A DNA stretch of 64,000 bases from Palsa-744 sp963734815 (lineage in GTDB: Bacteria; Actinomycetota; Thermoleophilia; Solirubrobacterales; Solirubrobacteraceae): assembly GCA_963734815.1 (NCBI GenBank), contig CAVTIH010000001.1, forward strand, positions 744,001 through 808,000, read 5' to 3'. Position 1 is the stretch's first letter, and the number at the start of each line of letters is the position of its first letter. Shown in pieces: positions 1-8,627 of this stretch. Position numbers and translations under genes: made by a program. The notes under the pieces were generated by a model. The model saw nothing but the letters and a program-made list of their open reading frames with translations. It searched no databases and was not told the DNA's origin.

Positions 1-22
1 AAGGGTTGGGGACCGAAAAATA
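1..22. repeat. Palindromic intergenic element, right arm only (copy A)
   Basis: The first 22 bases closely match the right arm of a palindromic element at 8473-8523 (both contain GGG..CCGAAAAATA). The left arm would lie before the window. It sits about 45 bases past the stop of the minus-strand alpha-E gene. Confidence 0.5.
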
Positions 23-67
23 AACATCACACCTCGCCCATCCTCTGACCGCGCGCGCAGTCCCTGG

Positions 68-1030
68 TCATCGTCTCTCTCCCGCTGGGGTCGCCCCCGC
101 GAAGTAACGCTCCGCCACGTCCTGGTCGAGGCGGGCGAGCTCTTGTTGGGTGCGCTCGCAGATCCCGGTTAGCTCCGCCCCTTCGGGCAGTGTGCGGCGC
201 TGGAAGTCCAGGTCGGCCGCCAGGCGGCTGACGCGCAGTACCGGCTTGGAGTTGCGCGGCCCCGCGTCGGCGGCGGTGAACACCTCGTGCAGCGTGTCCA
301 CACACGCCGCCACGCTGTCGGGGTAGGCGCGCTCGAACAGCAGAAAGCGGGCCACCGGCTGGGCGTTGGGCGGCGCGGTCACCGCCCGCAGGTAAGCGTG
401 GAAGCCGCCCACCGCCTGCAGCAAGATCAGCGCGTGCCCGTCGCCGGGGGTGGTCTCGCCCGGCGGCAATGCGATGCGCAGCATCCGCAGCACCATGTCC
501 GCTACCTCGATCATGCCCCCGGCATCGAGGAAGCACTTCGCTTCATCGCGCAACATCGAGCGGTCGGCCACGCCCCAGATCAGCGCCGTGCGCTGCTTGA
601 CGTACTGCGAGGCGAGGTAGGGGCCGGCCGGGGCCGCGGTCTCGAATCCCGCCCGGGTGGGCGGGCCCCAATCCATCCCGCCGCGCAGCCCGAGCGCGGT
701 CGTGTTGATCGCCTCCCACATCTCCGCACTGATCACGTCGCGCACCGTACGTGCCCCCTCGCGCGCTCGCTCAACGCTCGCCAGCATCGAGCCCGGCCGC
801 CGCGCGTCGAGCGTCAGGCCGCCCAGCGCCTGGCCGCCCACCCCGCCTTCGAGCTCCGTGTCGCCGAGCATCGCCAGCAGCCCGTGCGAGCCGAAGCTGA
901 CGCCCGGCACGCGGTCGGAGGTGCCCTGCAGCTCGGCCTGGAACACCGCCTCGACCGCGCGCGCGGTGAACTCGGCGCGCGCCAGGTTGCGTCCCAGCCA
1001 GTAAAGCTCGTGGGCGATCCTGGCGAGCAT
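68..1030 (-). CDS. Alpha-E domain protein (DUF403)
   Basis: A 320-residue, mostly alpha-helical protein of the alpha-E (DUF403) family. It opens with MLARIAHELYWLGRNLARAE, the typical first helix with the conserved YWLGR motif. The family has no proven biochemical activity. It is almost always found with a circularly permuted ATP-grasp protein and often a transglutaminase-like protease, and comparative genomics has linked the set to peptide synthesis or modification. Here the ATG overlaps the stop of the upstream ATP-grasp gene (TGATG, one shared base), so the two are translationally coupled. If a transglutaminase-like partner exists it would lie beyond the left edge. Glutamate is mostly GAG, as in other cytoplasmic genes here. 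Family assignment is confident; function is inferred. Confidence 0.88.
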   Translation of the reverse strand: MLARIAHELYWLGRNLARAEFTARAVEAVFQAELQGTSDRVPGVSFGSHGLLAMLGDTELEGGVGGQALGGLTLDARRPGSMLASVERAREGARTVRDVISAEMWEAINTTALGLRGGMDWGPPTRAGFETAAPAGPYLASQYVKQRTALIWGVADRSMLRDEAKCFLDAGGMIEVADMVLRMLRIALPPGETTPGDGHALILLQAVGGFHAYLRAVTAPPNAQPVARFLLFERAYPDSVAACVDTLHEVFTAADAGPRNSKPVLRVSRLAADLDFQRRTLPEGAELTGICERTQQELARLDQDVAERYFAGATPAGERR

Positions 1031-2664
1031 CAGCTTGGGGACTCCTGATCCTGCTCCTCCTGCTCCTCCTCCTCCTGCTGCTGCTGCTGCTGCTGGCCGG
1101 TCCACGCGCCGTAGCGCAGGTCCGGCAGCGCCGGTGGCTGCGTGTCGGCGATCGTCGGCCCTGCCTGGTCGGCGTCGTCGCCGTCCTGCAGCACCCACGT
1201 GTCCTTCGAGCCGCCACCCCGCGAGGAGTTGACGATCATCGACCCCTCCTCCAGCGCCACCCGCGTGAGGCCGCCGGGGACGATGTCGATGTGCTCGCCG
1301 AACACGGCGAACGGCCGCAGATCCACATGACAGGGCCGCAGTCCGCCCTCCCCGTCCACGGTGGGGACGGTCGAGAGGCGCACCAGGTCCTGTGCGATCC
1401 ACCGTTCGGGGTGCGCGCGGATCACCTCCTTCATCCGCTCCAGCTCCTGCTCCTCGGCGTGCGGGCCGATCAGCACGCCGCGCCCCCCCGACTCGCCCGT
1501 CGGCTTCACCACCAGCTGCTCGATGCGCCCGAGCACGTGCTCCAGCACATCCGGGTCTGACAGCAGGTAGGTGCGCACGTTCTCGAGGATCGGCTCCTCC
1601 GCCAGATAGAAGCGGATCATCTCCGGGACGAAGCGGTAGATCGCCTTGTCGTCCGCGACTCCGGTACCGAACGCGTTGGCGATCGCCACGCTGCCGGCGC
1701 GGTAGGCCCGCACCAGACCGGGCACCCCCAGCAGCGAGTCGGGGCGGAACTCCAGCGGGTCGACGAAGTCGTCGTCCAGGCGCCGGTACACCGCGTGTAC
1801 GCGCTCCAGGCCGCGGGTGGTGCGCATGTACAGGACGTCGTCGCGCACCACCAGATCGGAGGCCTCCACCAGCTCGACGCCCATCTGCCGGGCGAGGAAG
1901 GCGTGCTCGAAGTAGGCGGGGTTGGCCGGCCCCGGCGTCCACACGACGACCGTCGCCTCGCTCTCCGCCGACGGCGCCACCGAGCGCAGCGCGCTCAGCA
2001 GCAGCTGGGGGTAGTGGTCGACCGGGCGCACGCGGTAGGAGGCGAACAGCTCGGGCACCAGCTGCGCCATCGCGGCGCGGTTCTCCAACACGTAGGAGAT
2101 GCCCGAGGGGATTCGCACGTTGTCCTCGATCACCTTCCACGCGCCGTCGCTGTGGCGCACCAGATCGCAGCCCGCCACGTGCGTATACACGCCGCCCGGG
2201 GGCCTGATGCCGTGCACCGCGCGCGCGAAGTGCGGGCAGCCAGCGACCAGCCGCCACGGCACGAGGCCCTCGCGCACGATCTCGCGGGCGTGGTAGACGT
2301 CGTCGACGAAGTGGTTGAGCGCGCGGATGCGCTGCGCGAGGCCGCGCTTGATCTCGCGCCATTCCTCGCCGCTCAACACGCGCGGCACGAGATCCAGCGG
2401 AAACGGTCGTTCCTTGCCGGGGTGGGCGGGGTCGTATCCGTCGCCCTCGCCGCCAGTCTCGAATGTGATCCCCTGCTGCATAAACACCGCGTCGCGGCGC
2501 CTGCCCGCCTCCAGCAGGCCCTCGGGCCCGAGGCGCTCGAGCTCGCGCACCAGCGCGGCCGCCGCTGGACGCGGCGTCCCGTCGACTTCGAACAGCTCGT
2601 CGAGGAACGGCGCACGCGGGCGATAGCCGGTGGCAGCGGGCGTGCTCAGCGCTGAGCTCACCAC
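1030..2664 (-). CDS. Circularly permuted ATP-grasp type 2 protein (DUF404/DUF407)
   Basis: About 544 residues from a GTG at 2664; a TTG at 2712 would add 16 residues but runs further toward the divergent gene. Family features are visible: GITFETGGEG near the N terminus, a central GESGGRGVLIGP nucleotide-binding loop, and a SSRGGGSKDTWVL stretch near the C terminus. The ATP-grasp fold ligates a carboxylate to an amine through an acyl-phosphate. With the coupled alpha-E protein it is predicted to make or modify a peptide; the substrate is unknown. The C terminus is odd: a tract of seven Gln, then mixed Glu/Gln, encoded by a CTG/CTC-type trinucleotide repeat (about 1055-1096), just before the stop. 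The start lies close to a palindrome shared with the divergent HD-GYP gene. Confidence 0.88.
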   Translation of the reverse strand: MVSSALSTPAATGYRPRAPFLDELFEVDGTPRPAAAALVRELERLGPEGLLEAGRRRDAVFMQQGITFETGGEGDGYDPAHPGKERPFPLDLVPRVLSGEEWREIKRGLAQRIRALNHFVDDVYHAREIVREGLVPWRLVAGCPHFARAVHGIRPPGGVYTHVAGCDLVRHSDGAWKVIEDNVRIPSGISYVLENRAAMAQLVPELFASYRVRPVDHYPQLLLSALRSVAPSAESEATVVVWTPGPANPAYFEHAFLARQMGVELVEASDLVVRDDVLYMRTTRGLERVHAVYRRLDDDFVDPLEFRPDSLLGVPGLVRAYRAGSVAIANAFGTGVADDKAIYRFVPEMIRFYLAEEPILENVRTYLLSDPDVLEHVLGRIEQLVVKPTGESGGRGVLIGPHAEEQELERMKEVIRAHPERWIAQDLVRLSTVPTVDGEGGLRPCHVDLRPFAVFGEHIDIVPGGLTRVALEEGSMIVNSSRGGGSKDTWVLQDGDDADQAGPTIADTQPPALPDLRYGAWTGQQQQQQQEEEEQEEQDQESPS

Positions 2665-2724
2665 GGGATTTTCCCGCTCGGGCGGGCCCACCACCTTCGA
2701 CGGATGGAGCAATCGCCGACTCTA

Positions 2725-2738
2725 TGACTGGACAGTCA
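2725..2738. promoter_or_regulatory. Perfect palindrome between divergent genes
   Basis: TGACTG-GA-CAGTCA is a perfect 6+2+6 palindrome in the gap between the divergent ATP-grasp and HD-GYP genes, where an operator would be expected. No regulator is encoded next to it, so the binding protein is unknown. Confidence 0.35.
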
Positions 2739-2764
2739 CAGAGATCTCCTCAAGCACAGAAGAA

Positions 2765-3994
2765 ATGCGGCCGATGCGTCCGCAAATGCCCGAGCTCTCC
2801 GTACCATCCGCGGAGCGGCGATCCTCTGGCCCCGCCGGCACGCGCGAGCGCGAGCGCCGCGCCGAGGCGCTGCGCCGCCAACGCGCTGATGAGCGTGTGC
2901 AGAAGCTCGCCGGCGCCGGCGAGCTCGCCTACCTGCGCGCGCAGCTACGGGTAGCCTCGCAGCTCACCGCGCGTCTGGCCGCTGTGCAGGAGGTCGAGGA
3001 GATGGCGCGCCTGGTGGTGGACGAGCTGCACTGCACGTTCTCCTTCTACCTCGCCGCGATCCAGCGCCTCGATCGCGACGGGATGCTGCGGCTGATCGCC
3101 AGCGCCGGGCCGCTCGCTGAGGTGATGACCGAGTTTCTGCTCGTCGAGCAACCGGTACACGAGGGCGTCAACGGGCGCGTCGCCCGCTCCGGCACCACGT
3201 CGCTCGTGCATGACACCGGCATGGATCCCGACTACATTGCGCGCGATCCCTCCACCGACCCGCGCTCGGAGCTGAGCGCACCGATCTTCGTCGATGGCAC
3301 CGTGTGGGGAGTGCTCAACATCGAGGCGGTCGCCCCCTCCGCCTTCGGCCAGGCCCACGCGGTGCTCGTGGAGGCGGTCGCCGCCGCCCTCGGTGCTGCC
3401 GTCCACCGTGCCGGCTTGGTCGCCGACCTCGAGCGCACTTTCACCACCACCCTGGCGGCGCTCACCTCCACCGTGGAAGCGAAGGACGACTACACCGCCT
3501 GCCACGGCGAGGACGTCGCCGATCTCTCCGAGCGCGTGGCGCTGCGCATTGGGCTCACCCGTGCGCAGGCGCGCGACGTTCGCTACGCGGCGATGCTGCA
3601 CGACATCGGCAAGATCGCCGTGCCCTCCGAGATCCTGCTGAAGCCCGGCTCGCTCACCGAGGAGGAGTGGGTGGTGATGCGCAGCCACGCCGCCGTCGGT
3701 GGCGAACTGGTCGGGCGCATCCCGGCCTTCGCGCACCTCGCCCCCGCCGTGCGCGCCTCCCACGAGCGCTGGGACGGGGGCGGCTACCCCGACGGCCTCT
3801 CCGGCGAGGCGATCCCGCTCGCGGCGCGCATCATCTCCGCGTGCGACACCTACGACGCGATTGTGACGACGCGCCCCTACCGCCCGGCGCGCACGCCTGA
3901 GGAGGCAGGCGAGGAGCTGCGCCGGGTCGCGGGCGCCCAGCTGGACGAGCGCGCGGTCGGTGCGCTGCTGGCCGAGCTCAGTAGCCGTGCCTGA
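2765..3994 (+). CDS. GAF and HD-GYP domain phosphodiesterase
   Basis: A 409-residue protein from the ATG at 2765. A charged helical N terminus (residues 25-60) is followed by a GAF sensor domain (about 70-215) and an HD-GYP domain (about 225-400). The metal-binding HDIGK is at residues 279-283 and HERWDGGGYPDGL at 333-345, so the GYP signature is complete and the domain looks active. HD-GYP enzymes hydrolyse cyclic di-GMP; the GAF domain probably senses a small ligand. No membrane segment is seen, so it should be cytoplasmic. In-frame starts further upstream exist but would overlap the divergent ATP-grasp gene. Its 3' end overlaps the convergent dehydrogenase by 17 bases. Confidence 0.88.
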   Translation: MRPMRPQMPELSVPSAERRSSGPAGTRERERRAEALRRQRADERVQKLAGAGELAYLRAQLRVASQLTARLAAVQEVEEMARLVVDELHCTFSFYLAAIQRLDRDGMLRLIASAGPLAEVMTEFLLVEQPVHEGVNGRVARSGTTSLVHDTGMDPDYIARDPSTDPRSELSAPIFVDGTVWGVLNIEAVAPSAFGQAHAVLVEAVAAALGAAVHRAGLVADLERTFTTTLAALTSTVEAKDDYTACHGEDVADLSERVALRIGLTRAQARDVRYAAMLHDIGKIAVPSEILLKPGSLTEEEWVVMRSHAAVGGELVGRIPAFAHLAPAVRASHERWDGGGYPDGLSGEAIPLAARIISACDTYDAIVTTRPYRPARTPEEAGEELRRVAGAQLDERAVGALLAELSSRA

Positions 3995-4922
3995 CGACGT
4001 TTGCCAGCGGCGCTCCGTGTAGGTAGCGGCGCACCTGCTCGCCGACCAGCGCCCACGCGCGCCGCTCCGCGGCTGGCGTGTCGCCGGCGAGGTGGGGGGT
4101 GATCAGCACTCCTGGAGCGTCCCACAGGGGGTCGCCGGGCGGCAGTGGCTCGGGGTCGGTCACGTCCAGCGCGGCTCTGATCCGTTCGGCCTGCAGCAGC
4201 TGCCGCAGCGCCTGCGTGTCGAGGATCGGCCCGCGCGCGGCGTTGACCAGTAGCGCGCCGGGGCGCAGGCGTGCGAGCAGGTCGGCATTCAGCAGTCCGG
4301 TGGTCTCGGGGGTGAGCGGCAGCAGCACAACCACCACGTCGGCGCGCGCCAGCAACCCGCCGAGGTCCTCCACCGCGTGCACCCCCGCACGTGCGCGCCG
4401 CGCCACGCGAATCAGCTCGACGTCGAACGGGACGAGCCGCCGCTCGGTGGCCGCGCCGATCGCTCCATACCCAAGGATCATCACGGTGGCGCCCGCAAGC
4501 TCGTGGGATCCCTGGCGCTCCCAGCGGTGCTCGCGCTGGCTGTCGCGCAGCTCCGGCAGCCGCTTCCCCGAGGCGAGGATTGCCGCCACCACCCACTCCG
4601 CGACGGCCGTGTCGCGCGTTCCCGCGGCGTCGCACAAGGTCACGCCGGCAGGGACGATCGGCAGCAGCTGGTCCACGCCGGCCGACAGCGTCTGGATCAC
4701 ACGCAGCGCACGCATCCGGGGCAGCAGCTCGGCGATCCGCGAGTCGCTCCCACCGGGCACCAGGAACTCCGCGTCGCTTGCTGCGGGTGGCAACTCACCC
4801 TCGCGGGGGATGCGGTTGAGCATCACGCCCTCGGGCAGCTCGCCGATGGCCTCGTGCCCCGGACGATCCGGTACCCACAGATTCACGTGTTTGGGAGTGT
4901 ATGGGTCGCAGCGGCCGCTCAC
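3978..4922 (-). CDS. D-isomer-specific 2-hydroxyacid dehydrogenase
   Basis: A 314-residue NAD-dependent oxidoreductase of the D-2-hydroxyacid dehydrogenase family. The nucleotide-binding GYGAIG is at residues 151-156. The catalytic set is complete: Arg230 in AARGPILDT, Glu258 in DPEPLP and His277 in TPHLAGDT. Such enzymes reversibly reduce 2-oxoacids to D-2-hydroxyacids (lactate, glycerate, phosphoglycerate and others); the substrate cannot be told here. At this length it lacks the ACT/ASB domains of full serine-pathway SerA. The start is a GTG at 4922, and a second GTG ten or so codons later is possible. It converges on and overlaps the HD-GYP gene. Confidence 0.87.
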   Translation of the reverse strand: MSGRCDPYTPKHVNLWVPDRPGHEAIGELPEGVMLNRIPREGELPPAASDAEFLVPGGSDSRIAELLPRMRALRVIQTLSAGVDQLLPIVPAGVTLCDAAGTRDTAVAEWVVAAILASGKRLPELRDSQREHRWERQGSHELAGATVMILGYGAIGAATERRLVPFDVELIRVARRARAGVHAVEDLGGLLARADVVVVLLPLTPETTGLLNADLLARLRPGALLVNAARGPILDTQALRQLLQAERIRAALDVTDPEPLPPGDPLWDAPGVLITPHLAGDTPAAERRAWALVGEQVRRYLHGAPLANVVRHGY

Positions 4923-5028
4923 CCCCGTATGGCACTGCCCCGATGCCCGCCGAAACCGTGCCTCGCTCTCGCGGCTGGTGTGTGTGGCGCGGCGGCCGGT
5001 ACGCGACCGGGGTCGCTACGGTGTCGCT

Positions 5029-5598
5029 ATGTGTGCGAGCAACGCTGACGGCGAGCGGGCCCTGCGCCAGATCGCGCTGCTGCGTGGCGTGAATGTGGGG
5101 GGCCACAACAGGGTGCCGATGGCTCACCTGCGCGAGCTGATGCAGGAGCTTGGCTACGGTGACGTACGCACTCACCTGCAGAGCGGCAACGCCGTGTTCA
5201 GCGCCGCCGGCACGCCCCCCGAGCAGGCGGCGCGTGAGATCGAAGGCCAGCTTGCGCGATCGCTTGGCCTGGGTGTGCGCGTGCTGGTGCGCACCGCCGA
5301 GGAGCTTGAGCGGGTGGTCAGCGCCAACCCGCTGCCTGAGGCGGTCGCCGAGCCATCGCGGCTGCTCGTCACCTTCCTCTCCGCTTCACCCGACCCCGAG
5401 CGGTTGCGGGAGCTCGACCCGGTTGACTTCGAGCCCGACCTCTTCGGTTTCGGGGAGCGCGAGATCTACGTGTGGTGTCCCGAAGGGGTGCGCACGATCA
5501 AGCTCTCCCATGCCTTCTTCGAGAAACGCTTCGGGGTGGTCGCCACCGCGCGCAACTGGAACACGGTCACCAAGCTGCTCGCGCTCGCGCGGGAGTAG
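5029..5598 (+). CDS. DUF1697 family protein
   Basis: A 189-residue protein of the DUF1697 family, shown by the N-terminal IALLRGVNVGGHNRVPM, by DVRTHLQSGNAVF, and by the C-terminal ARNWNTVTKLLAL. These are small cytoplasmic proteins found widely in bacteria with no established biochemical role. A TACGGT box lies six bases before the ATG and there is no Shine-Dalgarno, so the message may be leaderless. The PfkB kinase follows 67 bases downstream on the same strand. Family call is firm; function unknown. Confidence 0.85.
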   Translation: MCASNADGERALRQIALLRGVNVGGHNRVPMAHLRELMQELGYGDVRTHLQSGNAVFSAAGTPPEQAAREIEGQLARSLGLGVRVLVRTAEELERVVSANPLPEAVAEPSRLLVTFLSASPDPERLRELDPVDFEPDLFGFGEREIYVWCPEGVRTIKLSHAFFEKRFGVVATARNWNTVTKLLALARE

Positions 5599-5665
5599 TG
5601 GCATGGGCTGGGTCGCGAGGGCAGGAGGCCCTACGCCAGCGTGCGCCTGTGGAAGACTGCGGCGC

Positions 5666-6523
5666 ATGCAAGCACACGCGCCGCGGGTGGCGGTGGTGGG
5701 ACACGTCGAGTGGGTGCGCTTCGCACGTGTGCCCCACATACCCTGCGCCGGCGATGTGGTGCACGCCCGCGATCCCTTCGAGGAGCCTGCCGGCGGCGGG
5801 GCGGTCGCGGCGGTGCAGCTGGCGCGGCTGACGGGCGAGGCGACGCTCTTCACCGCCCTCGGCGAGGATGAGCACGGCCGCCGCTCGGCGGCGCGTCTGA
5901 GCGAGCTCGGCGTGCACGTGATGGCCGCACCGCGCGAGGAGCCCACCAGGAGCGCCGTGACGCTGGTGGATGACTCCCGGGAGCGCACGATCACCACCTT
6001 CGGAGCACGCCTGGAGCCGGTGGGGGAGGACGCGCAGGTTCTTCCGTGGAGCACGCTCGCGGAGATGGACGCTGTGTACTTCACCGCCGGCGACGTGGGC
6101 GCGTTACGTGCGGCGCGTGCGGCGCGTGTGCTGGTCGCCAGCCCGCGCGCGCTTCACGCCCTCGGTCACGGCGTCCCGCTCGATGTGTTGGTGCTCAGCG
6201 GCGAGGATGCGATCGAGCGCGAGGAGGCCATTCGCGCGCAGGCGGATGCCGAGCTGGTTGTGCTCACCGACGCTGCGCGGGGTGGCTCCTACAGGAAGCG
6301 TTCCGGTGGGTCGGGCACGTGGAACGCCGTCCCGCCGCCTGGCGCGCCGGTGGACTCCTACGGCTGCGGCGACTCCTTTGCCGCGGGGCTCACCTACGGC
6401 CTTGGTGCGGGTCTTGCGGTGCCCGATGCACTCGCTTTGGCGGCGCGCTGTGGGGCGGTGTGCCTCACCGGCCGGGGGCCCTACGAGCGGCAGCTGACCC
6501 TGCCCGAGCTGACGCCTACGTGA
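5666..6523 (+). CDS. PfkB family carbohydrate kinase
   Basis: A 285-residue ribokinase-like kinase. The second PfkB signature is clear at residues 230-241 (DSYGCGDSFAAG), with the catalytic Asp236 in the GCGD anion hole. The N-terminal substrate region has a PAGGGAVAA motif (residues 41-49) instead of the usual GG.. .N motif. PfkB enzymes phosphorylate sugars or nucleosides with ATP, and the substrate cannot be deduced. An upstream in-frame ATG at 5604 would add 20 residues with no family resemblance, so 5666 is preferred. It converges on the membrane-protein gene, with an inverted repeat in between. Confidence 0.82.
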   Translation: MQAHAPRVAVVGHVEWVRFARVPHIPCAGDVVHARDPFEEPAGGGAVAAVQLARLTGEATLFTALGEDEHGRRSAARLSELGVHVMAAPREEPTRSAVTLVDDSRERTITTFGARLEPVGEDAQVLPWSTLAEMDAVYFTAGDVGALRAARAARVLVASPRALHALGHGVPLDVLVLSGEDAIEREEAIRAQADAELVVLTDAARGGSYRKRSGGSGTWNAVPPPGAPVDSYGCGDSFAAGLTYGLGAGLAVPDALALAARCGAVCLTGRGPYERQLTLPELTPT

Positions 6524-6567
6524 CAGGCGGCCATTCGATCCGCTCGGCGAGCTCACGGGTCTAAGAT

Positions 6568-6609
6568 CGATCAGCCCGCTGTGCTCCACTGGCGCGAACG
6601 GGCTAATCG
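6568..6609. terminator. Inverted repeat between convergent genes
   Basis: CGATCAGCCCG (6568-6578) and CGGGCTAATCG (6599-6609) pair over 11 positions with one mismatch, leaving a 20-base loop. It lies just after the PfkB gene and before the end of the convergent membrane-protein gene. There is no clear U tract, so the terminator role is an inference. Confidence 0.4.
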
Positions 6610-6674
6610 TCCCGGCCGCGTAGGTGCAGCTGACGCCGGGCTGGCGGAGTTTCGCCGTCCCGTCCAGCGGAGAT

Positions 6675-8408
6675 TCACCGTCCCGGCCGGTGCGAGATCC
6701 ACACGTACACCGTGTTCATCTTCGCCCCTTCGCGGAAGCTGACATCGAACGCCAGCGGCACGTGCTTCACCGGCGAGCGGGGGACGTCGCTGAGGTAGAT
6801 CGCTTCGCGGTAGGGGCGTTTGTAGAGCTCATACCAGCTGCCCAATCGCAGATACGACCCTGGGGCCAGCACGCGGGTGCCGCGCGCGACGAGGAAGTAG
6901 CGCAGCGACGGTTTGATCGGTTCGGTGGCTCCGTCCAGCACGCCCTCCAGCACGACGCTGCCGCCGCGGGGCACCAGCCGCGCGAGGCGCGCGTCGATCG
7001 CTTTGATCGGCTTGTAGAGGGTGGCGTGTTCGTCGGGTGTGGCCTGTGCCGCGACCGCGTTGCCCACGGCCGCGGCTCCGCCGATCCCCGCGAGCGTGAG
7101 GAGCATCGAGCCGAGCGCGACGCTGAGGCCTGCGGGATGGGGCATACGGCGCACCGCTTTGCGCAACGCCCACGCCAGCACCAGCGCCAGCACCCACGCG
7201 AGCGCAAGCCACACCACCATGCCTGCCTGCGAGCCCCACCACATCGTGTAGCCGAGCGTCGCCGACAGCCGCCGCGGGGTGGGAGTGGAGGCCGCGACCG
7301 ATGCCAAGGCGGGGCACAGCACGAGCGCGCTCAGCGCCAGCGTCGCCACGTCGCGGCGGCGTCTCGCCAACGCGATGAGCGCCACCAGCGCAAGCGCGGC
7401 GAGCATCGCGATCGTCGAATTGGTCGCGAGCGTGGAGGGCTTGGAGCGGACTTCGTACTTGCGCTGCCAGCGGCTCTTTGGGGTTTGCAACCACCAGGGG
7501 ACGATTCCCACCGCGTGCACCACGGCGTGCCACCCCACTTCGTCGCCGAGCGTGGCCTTCTGCGCGGTCGCGCTTTCGAGCACCAGTGTGAGGTTGCCGG
7601 GATGTTCGGTGAGCTGCCCGTCGATCGTTGCGCTCCAGCACAACGCAGCCACCAGCACGGTCGCGAAGCCCCACCCGAGCAAAGTGCGACGCCGTGGGCT
7701 GGGCGCTCCGCGACGCCGCCTCCCGATCCCCCCCGCCGCGAGGCCGCCGAGCCCGACGGCGAGCAGCGCGAGGGTGGGGGGGAGGTAGGTGAGATGCGTC
7801 TGCACCGTGAAGCTAGCAACGAGCACCGTGAGCGGTAGCAATCGGTGGTCCCCGCAGGCGAGCGACCAGCAGAGGAAGATCAGCAGTGTGAAGGGGAACA
7901 GCCCGGCGGAGGGGTTCCACACGTCGTGGAAGGTCTCCGCCGCCAGCGACTGGCACATCAGCGCGATCGCCACAGCGGTCATCACCATCAGCACGCGGCC
8001 CCCGCGCCGGCGGGCGAGCGCGACGGTGCCGAGGATGCAGAGCGTGTTGAACGCGCCCATCGTCACGGTCATGCCGACATCGGCGCCGTTGTAGGCCGTG
8101 GGGGCAAGCAGCCAGAAGAGCATCGGCCCGAGCGAGTGGGTTACGCGGCCAGTCACTTCGCCAGCCAATGAGTACTGGCCGACCAGCGGGGCGTGCGAGG
8201 TGAAGACGTCGTGGGCGCGGGTGGCGATGATCCCGCGGTCGGCCACGGGCACCCAGCCTGCCTGCACCGCCTTGACGGTCGCGCTGATCACGGGGATCGC
8301 GGCGGCCAGCCCGGCGGCGAGCGTCAGCAGGCCGTTCCCCAGCTTCACGGCGGCACCTGGTATCGAGGCGCGTAGCCGGGCCGCTAGACGTCTTGCCGCG
8401 GCGCCCAC
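6675..8408 (-). CDS. Polytopic membrane protein, GT-C glycosyltransferase-like
   Basis: An integral membrane protein of about 577 residues with roughly ten hydrophobic segments and a soluble C-terminal domain of some 120 residues. The first extracytoplasmic loop reads ADRGIIATRAHDVFTSHAPL, followed by LVGQYS, recalling the D/R...D..PLVGPYS loop common in large actinobacterial GT-C-like membrane proteins. The resemblance is from memory and weak, so no enzyme activity is claimed. The start is uncertain: a GTG at 8408 or a GTG at 8348, which has an AGGTG six bases upstream. Reading further upstream would translate the palindromic element at 8473-8519, which is unlikely to be coding. Confidence 0.7.
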   Translation of the reverse strand: MGAAARRLAARLRASIPGAAVKLGNGLLTLAAGLAAAIPVISATVKAVQAGWVPVADRGIIATRAHDVFTSHAPLVGQYSLAGEVTGRVTHSLGPMLFWLLAPTAYNGADVGMTVTMGAFNTLCILGTVALARRRGGRVLMVMTAVAIALMCQSLAAETFHDVWNPSAGLFPFTLLIFLCWSLACGDHRLLPLTVLVASFTVQTHLTYLPPTLALLAVGLGGLAAGGIGRRRRGAPSPRRRTLLGWGFATVLVAALCWSATIDGQLTEHPGNLTLVLESATAQKATLGDEVGWHAVVHAVGIVPWWLQTPKSRWQRKYEVRSKPSTLATNSTIAMLAALALVALIALARRRRDVATLALSALVLCPALASVAASTPTPRRLSATLGYTMWWGSQAGMVVWLALAWVLALVLAWALRKAVRRMPHPAGLSVALGSMLLTLAGIGGAAAVGNAVAAQATPDEHATLYKPIKAIDARLARLVPRGGSVVLEGVLDGATEPIKPSLRYFLVARGTRVLAPGSYLRLGSWYELYKRPYREAIYLSDVPRSPVKHVPLAFDVSFREGAKMNTVYVWISHRPGR

Positions 8409-8472
8409 CCACCGCGCCGCGGGGTGGTGGCGCGCCGGCCGATGGGCTGGTGGGGGTGGGGGAATGTCTTTC

Positions 8473-8519
8473 TTTTCGGCCCCCACCACTTCATTTTGTA
8501 AAGGGTTTGGGGCCGAAAA
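8473..8519. repeat. Palindromic intergenic element (copy B)
   Basis: TTTTCGGCCCC (8473-8483) and GGGGCCGAAAA (8509-8519) are a perfect 11-bp inverted repeat around a 25-base loop. The right arm and flank (to about 8523) match the first 22 bases of the window. It lies between the acyl-CoA dehydrogenase stop and the membrane-protein gene. T-rich 5' and A-rich 3' flanks lengthen the stem, and it has no classic terminator U tract. Confidence 0.6.
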
Positions 8520-8627
8520 ATATCTATACACACCGACTGTGTCCATCGCATCCGCCCGCGGCCGGTTCCTTACATGGCATCGTCCCACTCCGTCCACCAC
8601 CCGCCCGCCCGAGTGCCGCGGGGGCGC

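Noticed and set aside
8409..8600. N-terminal extension of the membrane protein through the palindromic element
   Set aside because: It would translate the inverted repeat into a Pro-rich, non-conserved leader; later GTG starts before the first membrane span fit better.
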